A DNA stretch of 63,887 nucleotides, from the NCBI RefSeq assembly GCF_027531905.1, contig NZ_JAPZSU010000040.1, positions 1 to 63,887 of the forward strand. The letters run 5' to 3'. Each line of letters begins with the position of its first letter. Position 1 is the stretch's first letter. The position numbers and the translations under genes were made by a program. Below the pieces are notes generated by a model. It did no database searches and had not been told where the DNA came from. It saw only the letters and a list, made by a program, of their open reading frames with translations. Of this stretch, positions 1 through 7,472 are shown piece after piece. The DNA is from Flavobacterium sp. (GTDB lineage: Bacteria; Bacteroidota; Bacteroidia; Flavobacteriales; Flavobacteriaceae).

Positions 1-130
1 TGAAATTCTATGGCGAAGAATAAAATATCAATGGTTAGATTTTGATGCTTATAAATCATTCGAAAACCTCAAAGAAAAATTAAATTTTGTCCTGACTAAT
101 TTTGGAACTAAATACGACATTAAATTTTAA
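1..130 (+). mobile_element. IS630-type transposase, C-terminal fragment cut by the window edge
   Basis: An open frame enters from the left edge (first full codon at 2) and ends at a TAA at 128-130. Its 42 residues read EILWRRIKYQWL, then FDAYKSFENLKEKL and NFGTKYDIKF. I recognise this as the end of IS630-family (DDE superfamily) transposases, where ILWRxIKYxWL follows the last catalytic acidic residue. The catalytic core and the left end of the element lie outside the window. The terminal inverted repeat cannot be defined because only one end is visible. The family call rests on recall of the C-terminal signature. Confidence 0.72.
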
Positions 131-419
131 CCATTACTTAGAGTATCAATATAGCTTTGCTGGTTCTAAAAATAGAGCCAATATTCGAACAACTGTCTTC
201 GAGAGCACTTTAACTTATTCCTTTGCCAAAAACTCGATCAGTTCTAACGTTGCTTTTCGTTATAACGAGACTAGACAAGGATTCCAAAATAGTACATTTG
301 TAGAATTCGGCAGAAAACTAACACCCGATTCTTTATTCTATATTCATCCAAGTCTAGCCTTTGGAAATCAAAAAGCTTACAATTACGGAATTGAATTTGG
401 AGTAGTTATTTTACACTAA
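131..419 (+). pseudogene. C-terminal remnant of an outer-membrane beta-barrel protein
   Basis: Directly after the transposase fragment a different frame runs to TAA at 417-419. It encodes alternating polar and hydrophobic strands (HYLEYQYSF, TTVFESTLTYSF, SSNVAFRYN, SLFYIHPSLAFG, YNYGIEFGVVIL), the pattern of an outer-membrane barrel, ending in a hydrophobic strand as is usual for the last barrel strand. No ATG or signal peptide exists for it, and a TGA at 93-95 closes the frame upstream. I infer that the insertion element removed or separated the 5' part of the gene. The protein family is not recognised. Confidence 0.5.
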
Positions 420-496
420 AATTACCCAAACTTAATTTCAAACAAAAAGAAGTTCTTTTAAATACAGTATAATGTCTGCATAAACTAAGGAAAAAT

Positions 497-527
497 TTTG
501 CAATTAGCCAATCCTTTAGTACCTTTC
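497..527 (+). promoter_or_regulatory. Bacteroidota-type promoter of the DUF349 gene
   Basis: TTTG at 497-500, a 19-nt spacer, then TACCTTTC at 520-527 (one mismatch to TAnnTTTG). The predicted transcription start is near 532, about 30 nt before the ATG at 563. Confidence 0.6.
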
Positions 528-562
528 GCATTCTTAAAAATTAACCTTAAACATTTTATAAA

Positions 563-2521
563 ATGTTAGAAGAAAAACACGATAACCTGCCCGATGCAGA
601 TGGAAACCAATTATCAGAATCTGTTGATAATCAAAATACTATTGAAAATCAACCAAATAGTGACGTAATTCCTGCATCAAGTTTAAATGATTCAACTATT
701 GAGAATCAAACAATTTTAGATGCTATAGCTAGTACCAATGCCGAAGAAAGCGAAGATGAAACGCTAAAAGAGCGTCACGACATTCCGTTGCTTGATTATG
801 AAGCATTGGATATGGAAACATTAGTGAATGAACTACAAAAATTGGTCACTACTGAAAAAGTAATGTCTATCAAAGAACATGTTGAGGAAATAAAAAAAGC
901 GTTCTTGGCTAAATATTACCATCTTTTAGAAGAGAAAAAAGAAGAATTCCAAGCAGAAAATACCGATCCTAACGATACTTTTGAATATCATTTTCCCTTA
1001 AAAAGCAAGTTTGATCAATATTACACGCTATATAAAGAAAATAAAAACAATCATTTTAAAAGTCTTCAGACCAGTCTAAAAAGCAATCTAGAAACGAGAT
1101 TAGCTATAGTTGAAGAATTGAGAAATTTAATTGATCCACAAGCCAATATTAAGGATACGTTGAAACATTTTAACGACTTAAGAGAGCGTTGGAAAAATGC
1201 AGGACCAATTCCTAAAGACAAATACAACCACGTTTGGAACAACTATCATTTTCATGTAGAGAATTTTTATGACTATTTGCATTTAGACCGTGAAGCTAGA
1301 GACATTGATTTTAAACACAATTTGGATTTAAAACTAAAGATAATTGCTCGAGTTGAAGAATTAGTTCTTGAAGAAGATGTAAACAAAGCCTTCCGCGAAT
1401 TGCAAGATTTACATAAAATCTGGAAAGAAGATATTGGACCTGTTTCAAAAGAACATCGCGATGAAATCTGGAATAAGTTTAGCGAATTAACTAAACAAAT
1501 GCATGATAAGCGCGAAAAGTTGTTTGAAAAACAAAGAGAATCAGAGCTTGAAAACTTAGCAGCTAAAAAAGAAATCATTGCCAAAATCGAACAATTAGCT
1601 ACTGAAAAAGTTAATGCTCACGCTCAATGGTTGACGCAAATAGAAAAAGTAGAAGCTTTAAGAAATGCTTTTTTTAGCGCTGGAAAAGTTCCATCTGATG
1701 TTAATGAAGCCACTTGGGCTGCATTTAAAACAGCGGTTAGAAATTTTAATAGCTTCAAAAATTCGTTCTATAAAGACATCAAAAAAGACCAAACCGAGAA
1801 TTTAAACAAAAAAATAGCTTTGGTAGCTAAAGCCAAAGAATTGCAAGAGAGTGAAGATTTTGCTACCACTACTCCAATAATGAAACAAATTCAAGAGGAA
1901 TGGAAACAAATTGGTCATGTGCCTAGAAAATATTCTGATAAAATTTGGAATGAATTCAAAGAAGCTTGCAACCATTACTTTGCTAAACTAAAAGAGCAAC
2001 GTAATGAGGAAAACTCCGAAGAAATGGCCGCTTTTGAAAACAAAAAAGCGTATCTAGAGACTATAAAAGAATTCCAGCTCGTTGGCGATCACAAAACCGA
2101 TTTAGAAGCCATAAAAAAACATATCGAAACGTGGAAAAACTTTGGTAAGGTTCCTTTCCCAAGAAGACATATCGAAGGAAAATTCAATAAAATCTTGGAT
2201 GCCTTATTCGACAAGTTGAGCCTTAGCAAAAAGGAAACCGATATGATGCGTTTTTCTAACCGTATGGAAAACTTATCCGAAAGTAATGATGTACGTAAAC
2301 TTGATAACGAGAAGATCTTCTTAATGCGTAAAATTGAAGAAGTTCAAAATGAAATCTTTCAATTAGAAAACAATATTCAATTTTTTACTAATACCAAAAA
2401 TGCTAAGAAAGAAAATTCAATAGTACTTGAGGTTAGAAAAAATATTGCTATTCACAAGGAAAGTCTTGAAGTGTGGAAAGAAAAACTGCAACAACTTCGT
2501 AATCTTAATTTAGAACAATAA
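563..2521 (+). CDS. DUF349 repeat protein
   Basis: A 652-residue acidic, helical cytoplasmic protein built of DUF349 repeats. Five repeat cores are visible as tryptophan-glycine signatures: WKNAGPIP near residue 208, WKEDIGPVS near 285, FFSAGKVPSD near 370, WKQIGHVPRK near 446 and WKNFGKVPFP near 523. The first 75 residues are low-complexity and rich in Asn, Glu and Ser. The end is predicted coiled coil. The biochemical role of DUF349 is not established; proteins of this length with several repeats are common in Bacteroidota. No signal peptide is present. It stands alone between its own promoter (497-527) and terminator (2529-2559), so it is probably monocistronic. Confidence 0.9.
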   Translation: MLEEKHDNLPDADGNQLSESVDNQNTIENQPNSDVIPASSLNDSTIENQTILDAIASTNAEESEDETLKERHDIPLLDYEALDMETLVNELQKLVTTEKVMSIKEHVEEIKKAFLAKYYHLLEEKKEEFQAENTDPNDTFEYHFPLKSKFDQYYTLYKENKNNHFKSLQTSLKSNLETRLAIVEELRNLIDPQANIKDTLKHFNDLRERWKNAGPIPKDKYNHVWNNYHFHVENFYDYLHLDREARDIDFKHNLDLKLKIIARVEELVLEEDVNKAFRELQDLHKIWKEDIGPVSKEHRDEIWNKFSELTKQMHDKREKLFEKQRESELENLAAKKEIIAKIEQLATEKVNAHAQWLTQIEKVEALRNAFFSAGKVPSDVNEATWAAFKTAVRNFNSFKNSFYKDIKKDQTENLNKKIALVAKAKELQESEDFATTTPIMKQIQEEWKQIGHVPRKYSDKIWNEFKEACNHYFAKLKEQRNEENSEEMAAFENKKAYLETIKEFQLVGDHKTDLEAIKKHIETWKNFGKVPFPRRHIEGKFNKILDALFDKLSLSKKETDMMRFSNRMENLSESNDVRKLDNEKIFLMRKIEEVQNEIFQLENNIQFFTNTKNAKKENSIVLEVRKNIAIHKESLEVWKEKLQQLRNLNLEQ

Positions 2522-2528
2522 CTGCTTA

Positions 2529-2559
2529 AATCCTCAATCTACATTGAGGATTTTTTTTT
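2529..2559 (+). terminator. Rho-independent terminator after the DUF349 gene
   Basis: A 10-bp stem (2529-2538 with 2543-2552) around the loop CTAC, followed by a run of T to 2559. Confidence 0.85.
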
Positions 2560-2667
2560 GTGACTATAATGATTTACCTTTTTCCTCATACGGCTTTATT
2601 ACTCATAAAGAATTGTGCTTTATTTATCAAAATAGTTTTGTTTTTGAACATTGTTTAAGCTCAATGG

Positions 2668-3069
2668 CTATATATTATACAAATAAATCCTATTCTCATA
2701 ATTAATATACAACTGCTTGCGGTTGCCTTGTTGTTTGCGGGTAATAATCATCAAAGTACAAGCATCACCATTTTCATCTTTGCATTCGAAAGAGTAAATT
2801 ATGTTAGTTTTGTTTTCTTCAATTTCTGCATACGAAAGAATGTTGTACAATTGAAGTATTGGGGTGTAGACTACAATTCGATGTTTAGAAGTATCTAACG
2901 AAATTGGGATATTGATTAAATCCAATTCAGACCATTCTCCCCATTTTCCTTTTTCGTTTTTCTCTAAAATACTGTAGCCCGAAGTTTGAAACTTATAGGT
3001 TTGAGCGTTCGACAGCTGAAAACAAAAAAACAGGACAAAAGACAAAAATAAAATAGTAGGTTTTGACAT
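2668..3069 (-). CDS. small secreted protein of unknown function
   Basis: A 133-residue protein with a clear signal peptide (MSKPTILFLSFVLFFCFQLSNAQ) and likely cleavage before the Gln. The mature part is about 110 residues, polar, with several Tyr and Lys, and two cysteines (FECKDENGDACTL) that could form a disulfide in the periplasm. I chose the ATG at 3069 because it begins exactly at the signal peptide; an upstream ATG at 3117 would add 16 polar residues and overlap the oxidoreductase gene. It follows that gene by 22 nt and is probably its operon partner. No family is recognised. Confidence 0.7.
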   Translation of the reverse strand: MSKPTILFLSFVLFFCFQLSNAQTYKFQTSGYSILEKNEKGKWGEWSELDLINIPISLDTSKHRIVVYTPILQLYNILSYAEIEENKTNIIYSFECKDENGDACTLMIITRKQQGNRKQLYINYENRIYLYNI

Positions 3070-3091
3070 GGGGAGACGTTTGGGGTTGGAG

Positions 3092-4036
3092 TTAAAACTG
3101 GAGTTGTCCGATTTCAATTTGGGCTTGCTTGAACTCGGCTATCATAGTATCAATAATTTCTTTTACAGGTTGAATTTCGGTAATTAATCCCGCAATCTGA
3201 CCAATTTCTAATTCGCCCTCGACCAAATCACCTTCAAACATCCCGCGTTTGGCTCTGGCTCTACCCAGCAAAGTGACTAACTCTTCTTTGGTAGGACATT
3301 TTGCATACAATTCCTGAACGTCATTGTAAAACTTATTTTTAACCAAACGAACAGGTGCTAATTCTTTTAATGTCAATTGGGTATCCCCTTCTTTTACATT
3401 CACAATTACTTCTTTAAAATTATCGTGAGCTGAAGATTCTACCGAAGCTGCAAAACGACTTCCTACCTGAACACCATCGGCGCCTAAAGCCATTGCCGCA
3501 AGCATTCCTCTTCCTGTGGCAATTCCACCAGCAGCAATCAATGGAATGTTTATCTTTTGCTTCACCATCGGAATCAAAGTTAGTGTAGTTGTTTCCTCTC
3601 TACCATTGTGTCCTCCAGCTTCAAAACCTTCGGCGACAACAGCATCAACTCCTGCATCTTGTGCTTTCAAAGCAAACACCGAACTACTCACAACATGCAC
3701 CACTGTTATTCCTTTTTCTTTCAAAAAAGCGGTCCAAGTTTTGGGATTTCCAGCTGAAGTAAAAACAATTTTTACACCTTCTTCTACAATGATATTCATT
3801 ATTTCTTCCACATTCGGATACAACATGGGAACATTCACTCCAAAAGGCTTATTAGTCGCTTTTTTGCATTTTTGAATGTGCTCCCTAAGTACGTCAGGAT
3901 ACATAGAACCAGCACCAATAATGCCTAATCCTCCCGCATTACTAACGGCACTTGCCAATTTATAACCACTGTTCCAAATCATTCCTCCTTGAATAATTGG
4001 ATATTGTATACCAAAAAGCTTTATAATTGAATTCAT
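3092..4036 (-). CDS. nitronate monooxygenase / FabK-like flavin oxidoreductase
   Basis: A 314-residue FMN-dependent TIM-barrel enzyme of the 2-nitropropane dioxygenase family. QGGM (about 16-19) lines the flavin site. EGFEAGGHNG (about 136-145) carries the conserved catalytic His near 143. AAGGIATGRG (about 168-177) is the phosphate-binding loop. The family includes nitronate monooxygenases, which oxidise alkyl nitronates, and FabK, a flavin enoyl-ACP reductase. The sequence alone does not separate these, and the absence of nearby fatty-acid genes does not favour FabK. It lies 11 nt after the subtilase gene on the same strand, so all three minus genes here may be co-transcribed. Confidence 0.85.
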   Translation of the reverse strand: MNSIIKLFGIQYPIIQGGMIWNSGYKLASAVSNAGGLGIIGAGSMYPDVLREHIQKCKKATNKPFGVNVPMLYPNVEEIMNIIVEEGVKIVFTSAGNPKTWTAFLKEKGITVVHVVSSSVFALKAQDAGVDAVVAEGFEAGGHNGREETTTLTLIPMVKQKINIPLIAAGGIATGRGMLAAMALGADGVQVGSRFAASVESSAHDNFKEVIVNVKEGDTQLTLKELAPVRLVKNKFYNDVQELYAKCPTKEELVTLLGRARAKRGMFEGDLVEGELEIGQIAGLITEIQPVKEIIDTMIAEFKQAQIEIGQLQF

Positions 4037-4047
4037 TGAAGTGTAAA

Positions 4048-5664
4048 TTAATATTTAATGATTTTTCCTTGAACAGAAAAATTATTTCCTTGAATTGTGT
4101 ATAAGTATATTCCATTCCATAAGGTCTCTACAGAAAAAAAAGTAGTTGTTTTGGAAAAAGGAACTTCCATTATTTTTTGTCCCAATAAAGAATAAATAGT
4201 AAGCTGCGCCTCTTCTACTGTTGAAGGTAATTCCATATAAATAGTACCTTTAGTAGGATTAGGATATAATGAAAAAGGAGCCTTCTGATTATCAATTGTG
4301 GCTAAAAGTCCTTTATTTACGGCTGCACTAAAATCTGGAATTCCATAGCCTAGTTGTGGCGTTGGAGCCGTGTACTTATCCGAAGATTGAATAATCAAAT
4401 CTCTGATTTCTTTGTTGGTTTTATCGGGTAAAGCTTGCCATAAGCACGCCACCATTCCAGCCAGAATTGGACTCGAAAAAGAAGTTCCGTCGGCTGTACC
4501 AATATTCCCAAATTCATTAGAAACCACAGAAGATTTTCCTTGCGCCATCACTTCTGGCTTTACCCTACCATCAAACGAAGGGCCAATTGAACTAAAAGAA
4601 GCTCTAGACTTACTGGCTGTTACTGCTCCAATCGTAAGCACCGAAACCGCATCGGCTGGAGCAGCTATATTGGGATTAGTTGTGTTACCCGAATTTCCTG
4701 CAGATGCCACTACAAGCATTCCTCTACTAAAAGCAATTTCGGCTCCTCGACTAATAAAAGTTGTGGCGCCATTCATCTCTGCATAAGTATAGTTGTATTT
4801 GGAATTATCAAAATCAAAATATCCCAACGAACTATTAATGATATCCACACCCAAACTGTCTGCTTTCTCTGCCGCTTCTACCCAAAGTGTCTCTTCAACA
4901 GGATTTTCTGAAGCATCATTTTCGGTCACAAAAAGATAATAAGACGCATCAGGTGCTGTTCCCACCAAAGCTTGGTCTTGATTACCGCCCATAGTCGAAA
5001 GCACTAATGTACCGTGATTGTCTCCAGTATAGTAATCCGCACTTCTGTTTACATAATTATAACCACCCAAAATCTGATTATTATCTCTCAATTTTTTAAA
5101 CGGTAATTGGGTATCTACCCCGGGAAATCCCGCATCTAAAACAGCAATAATTTTACCACTCCCTGTATAATTTTGCTGATGTAATAAATGCCCATTCAAC
5201 ATCTGAATTTGATTGGCAGACGTACCATAATTATAAGTAATTGTGGTGTTGTATTTTTTCTGAACCTGCTGATTTTTTGACACAGCAGTTGTTTTTCCAG
5301 TAATATTTAAGGACTTATCTGCGAAGCTGATTTTAGCAACAAAAGCTAATTTTTTTAAAGAAGTAATATCCGCTTGAGTACCGCGAACATGCAACGCATT
5401 TAGCCATTTTGATTGCCCCATAACTGTAATTCCAGCGGACTCTTTTACAGCTTTTATATACGAAGCTGGAATGGGAACATCTTTGCTGTCTAAAGCGATT
5501 TTTTGTCGCGTTCTTCTATCAATAGCGCGCTGTGAGAGCATCAATTGAGGGTTGTCAAAATAGTTTTGAACATTGGCTTTATCACCAAAATACACCCAAG
5601 CATCTTGTTGCGAAAAAACCAAAAAAGATTGGAATAAGAAAAATAAAAAAACTAATTTTTTCAT
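4048..5664 (-). CDS. secreted subtilisin-like serine peptidase (S8) with type IX sorting tail
   Basis: A 538-residue secreted protease. Residues 1-19 are a signal peptide (MKKLVFLFFLFQSFLVFSQ). About 20-115 resembles an S8 propeptide. The catalytic triad is visible: Asp in IAVLDAGF (about 177), His in DNHGTLV (about 217) and Ser in DGTSFSSPI (about 395), with the oxyanion-loop region VVASAGNSGN near 320. The last 75 residues begin with LYPNPTKG and form a type A type IX secretion domain, so export across the outer membrane by the PorSS/T9SS route is expected. It is the first gene of a likely three-gene minus-strand unit. Confidence 0.92.
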   Translation of the reverse strand: MKKLVFLFFLFQSFLVFSQQDAWVYFGDKANVQNYFDNPQLMLSQRAIDRRTRQKIALDSKDVPIPASYIKAVKESAGITVMGQSKWLNALHVRGTQADITSLKKLAFVAKISFADKSLNITGKTTAVSKNQQVQKKYNTTITYNYGTSANQIQMLNGHLLHQQNYTGSGKIIAVLDAGFPGVDTQLPFKKLRDNNQILGGYNYVNRSADYYTGDNHGTLVLSTMGGNQDQALVGTAPDASYYLFVTENDASENPVEETLWVEAAEKADSLGVDIINSSLGYFDFDNSKYNYTYAEMNGATTFISRGAEIAFSRGMLVVASAGNSGNTTNPNIAAPADAVSVLTIGAVTASKSRASFSSIGPSFDGRVKPEVMAQGKSSVVSNEFGNIGTADGTSFSSPILAGMVACLWQALPDKTNKEIRDLIIQSSDKYTAPTPQLGYGIPDFSAAVNKGLLATIDNQKAPFSLYPNPTKGTIYMELPSTVEEAQLTIYSLLGQKIMEVPFSKTTTFFSVETLWNGIYLYTIQGNNFSVQGKIIKY

Positions 5665-5749
5665 GCCGAAATTTACTCAAAAAATCATTATAAATTAAAA
5701 TATTAAGATTTTTTAGTGACACAAAAATTTGGGATTTCATCACGTTTGA

Positions 5750-5833
5750 TCCCGCTATCCTTTCTATCATTTTGTATACCTCTCCGATTACAAAGTTGGT
5801 CAGGTATACAAAAAGGATATTTCTTACTTAGGG
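5750..5833 (+). repeat. dispersed foldback element, copy 1 of 4 (plus orientation)
   Basis: Conserved left end TCCCGCTATCC (5750-5760). The variable central hairpin has a perfect 12-bp stem (5770-5781 with 5802-5813) and a 20-nt loop. The conserved right end contains AAAAAGGATATT (5810-5821). The same ends, with a different hairpin, occur near 12.3, 17.8 and 63.7 kb. It sits between two divergent genes. Confidence 0.75.
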
Positions 5834-5862
5834 TTAAGGTAAAGTGCTAACCATAAAGTTTG

Positions 5863-5870
5863 TATCTTTG
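5863..5870 (+). promoter_or_regulatory. -7 element of the NYN-domain gene
   Basis: A perfect TAnnTTTG (TATCTTTG) 18 nt before the ATG at 5889. No convincing -33 TTTG is present. Its position argues that an upstream in-frame ATG at 5844 is not the start. Confidence 0.55.
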
Positions 5871-5888
5871 AACACCAAAGCATCAAAA

Positions 5889-6665
5889 ATGTCAAACAAC
5901 ACCAAAGAATTAAAACTAGCCGTCCTTATTGACGCAGACAACGTTCCGTATAGTAACATCAAAGGTATGATGGAAGAAATCACCAAATACGGTACTCCCA
6001 CCACCAAACGCATCTATGCCGATTGGACAAAACCCAATTCTAATGGATGGAAATCGGTTTTATTAGAACACGCCATTACACCTATTCAACAATACAGTTA
6101 TACTACAGGAAAAAATTCCTCCGACTCTGCTTTGATTATTGATGCGATGGACTTGTTGTACTCCGACAAAGTTGATGGTTTTTGTATCGTTTCTAGCGAC
6201 AGCGATTTTACCCGACTCGCCATTCGGTTACGAGAATCAGGCATGAAAGTCATTGGTATTGGTGAAAAGAAAACACCAAACGCCTTTATTGTAGCCTGTG
6301 ACCGTTTCGTATTCATAGAAGTTTTAGAAGGTGCTACCAAAAAGAAAAAACCAAAAGCCTCTACCACTACCACTCCATCTGACACCAAAAAAGTAGTGGA
6401 AAAAGAAACGGCAATCAAAATAGACAATCCAACTATCGACCTTATTGAAGATGCCATCGATGCCATAAGCGACGATGATGGCTGGGCATTTTTAGGCGAT
6501 GTGGGAAATCTAATCGTCAAAAACAAACCCGAATTCGACCCAAGAAGTTATGGTTTTAGCAAACTCACACCTATGCTCAAATCCCTAACCGACATACTCG
6601 AAATCGACGAAAGAGATTCGGATAAAAAAGGAATTAAACACGTCTATGTAAGGCTTCGTTATTAA
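5889..6665 (+). CDS. NYN-domain putative RNase with C-terminal LOTUS/OST-HTH domain
   Basis: A 258-residue cytoplasmic protein. The N-terminal half is a NYN (PIN-like) domain: VLIDADN at the start supplies the first metal-binding Asp, and VSSDSDFTRL and IGIGEKKTP follow in family order. A Lys/Thr/Ser-rich linker (about 155-185) joins it to a C-terminal OST-HTH/LOTUS winged helix (about 185-258: DAIDAISDDDGWAFLGDVG to KGIKHVYVRLRY). NYN domains are metal-dependent RNases and LOTUS domains bind RNA, so a role in RNA turnover is likely. Start 5889 fits the -7 element at 5863-5870. rdgB follows after 22 nt and may share the transcript. Confidence 0.85.
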   Translation: MSNNTKELKLAVLIDADNVPYSNIKGMMEEITKYGTPTTKRIYADWTKPNSNGWKSVLLEHAITPIQQYSYTTGKNSSDSALIIDAMDLLYSDKVDGFCIVSSDSDFTRLAIRLRESGMKVIGIGEKKTPNAFIVACDRFVFIEVLEGATKKKKPKASTTTTPSDTKKVVEKETAIKIDNPTIDLIEDAIDAISDDDGWAFLGDVGNLIVKNKPEFDPRSYGFSKLTPMLKSLTDILEIDERDSDKKGIKHVYVRLRY

Positions 6666-6687
6666 ATCATTATAAATCTTAACCCAA

Positions 6688-7266
6688 ATGAAAATAGTAT
6701 TCGCCACCAATAACGAAAACAAGATCAAAGAAATCCAAAGTATGCTTCCCGAAAACATCACGATTGTGAGCCTTGAAAGCATTGGTTGTTTTGAGGAAAT
6801 TCCAGAAACGGCAGAAACTATCGAAGGAAACGCTATTATGAAAGCGAATTACATCACCGAAAAGTATGGTTATGATTGCTTTGCTGATGATACTGGACTT
6901 GAAATCGAAGCGTTAAACAACGAACCTGGTGTTTTTTCTGCTCGTTATGCCGGAGAACAACGTTCTGCTGAAGACAACATAAACAAAGTATTACATCTTT
7001 TAAAGGATAAAAACAACAGAAACGCTCAATTCAAAACGGTGATTTGCCTGAACTTTAAAGGAGAACAATATTTATTCACTGGCATTGCCAAAGGAAACAT
7101 TACTTCAGAAAAAAAAGGTAAAGGCGGCTTTGGCTACGACCCTATTTTTCAGCCGGAAAATTATAAAGAGACTTTTGCGGAACTTTCACTTGAAACTAAA
7201 AACAAAATCAGTCACCGAGGCATTGCTACACAATCCTTACTTACATTTATGAATACAACTCATTAA
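6688..7266 (+). CDS. rdgB: non-canonical purine NTP pyrophosphatase (RdgB/HAM1)
   Basis: A 192-residue enzyme that hydrolyses dITP, XTP and ITP to the monophosphate and keeps deaminated purines out of nucleic acids. Family signatures: FATNNENKIKEI at the N-terminus (substrate binding), FADDTGLEIEAL with the catalytic acidic pair near residue 70, GVFSARYAG near 90, GKGGFGYDPIF near 150, and KNKISHRGIA near the end. Length is normal for the family. It lies 22 nt downstream of the NYN-domain gene, which suggests a two-gene unit. Confidence 0.95.
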   Translation: MKIVFATNNENKIKEIQSMLPENITIVSLESIGCFEEIPETAETIEGNAIMKANYITEKYGYDCFADDTGLEIEALNNEPGVFSARYAGEQRSAEDNINKVLHLLKDKNNRNAQFKTVICLNFKGEQYLFTGIAKGNITSEKKGKGGFGYDPIFQPENYKETFAELSLETKNKISHRGIATQSLLTFMNTTH

Positions 7267-7442
7267 CAATCAAAAATGTATCATTTTTTATAACAATTTT
7301 CACCGTTTCTTGACATAATTTTACCTAAAAAAGGCTATCAAAATAATATAAATAAAAAATAAAAAAGCTAACTTTCTGAAAATCAAATCACAATAAATCA
7401 TTAAAACTTAAAATAGCATTAGTTAATCTGAGATATTAACAG

Positions 7443-7450
7443 TAATTTTG
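7443..7450 (+). promoter_or_regulatory. -7 element of the DEAD-box helicase gene
   Basis: TAATTTTG, a perfect TAnnTTTG match, 22 nt before the ATG at 7473. The rest of the 206-nt space after rdgB is A/T-rich and I see no other site in it. A TTTG -33 box is not evident. Confidence 0.55.
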
Positions 7451-7472
7451 CACCCTATTTTAAAAATACATA

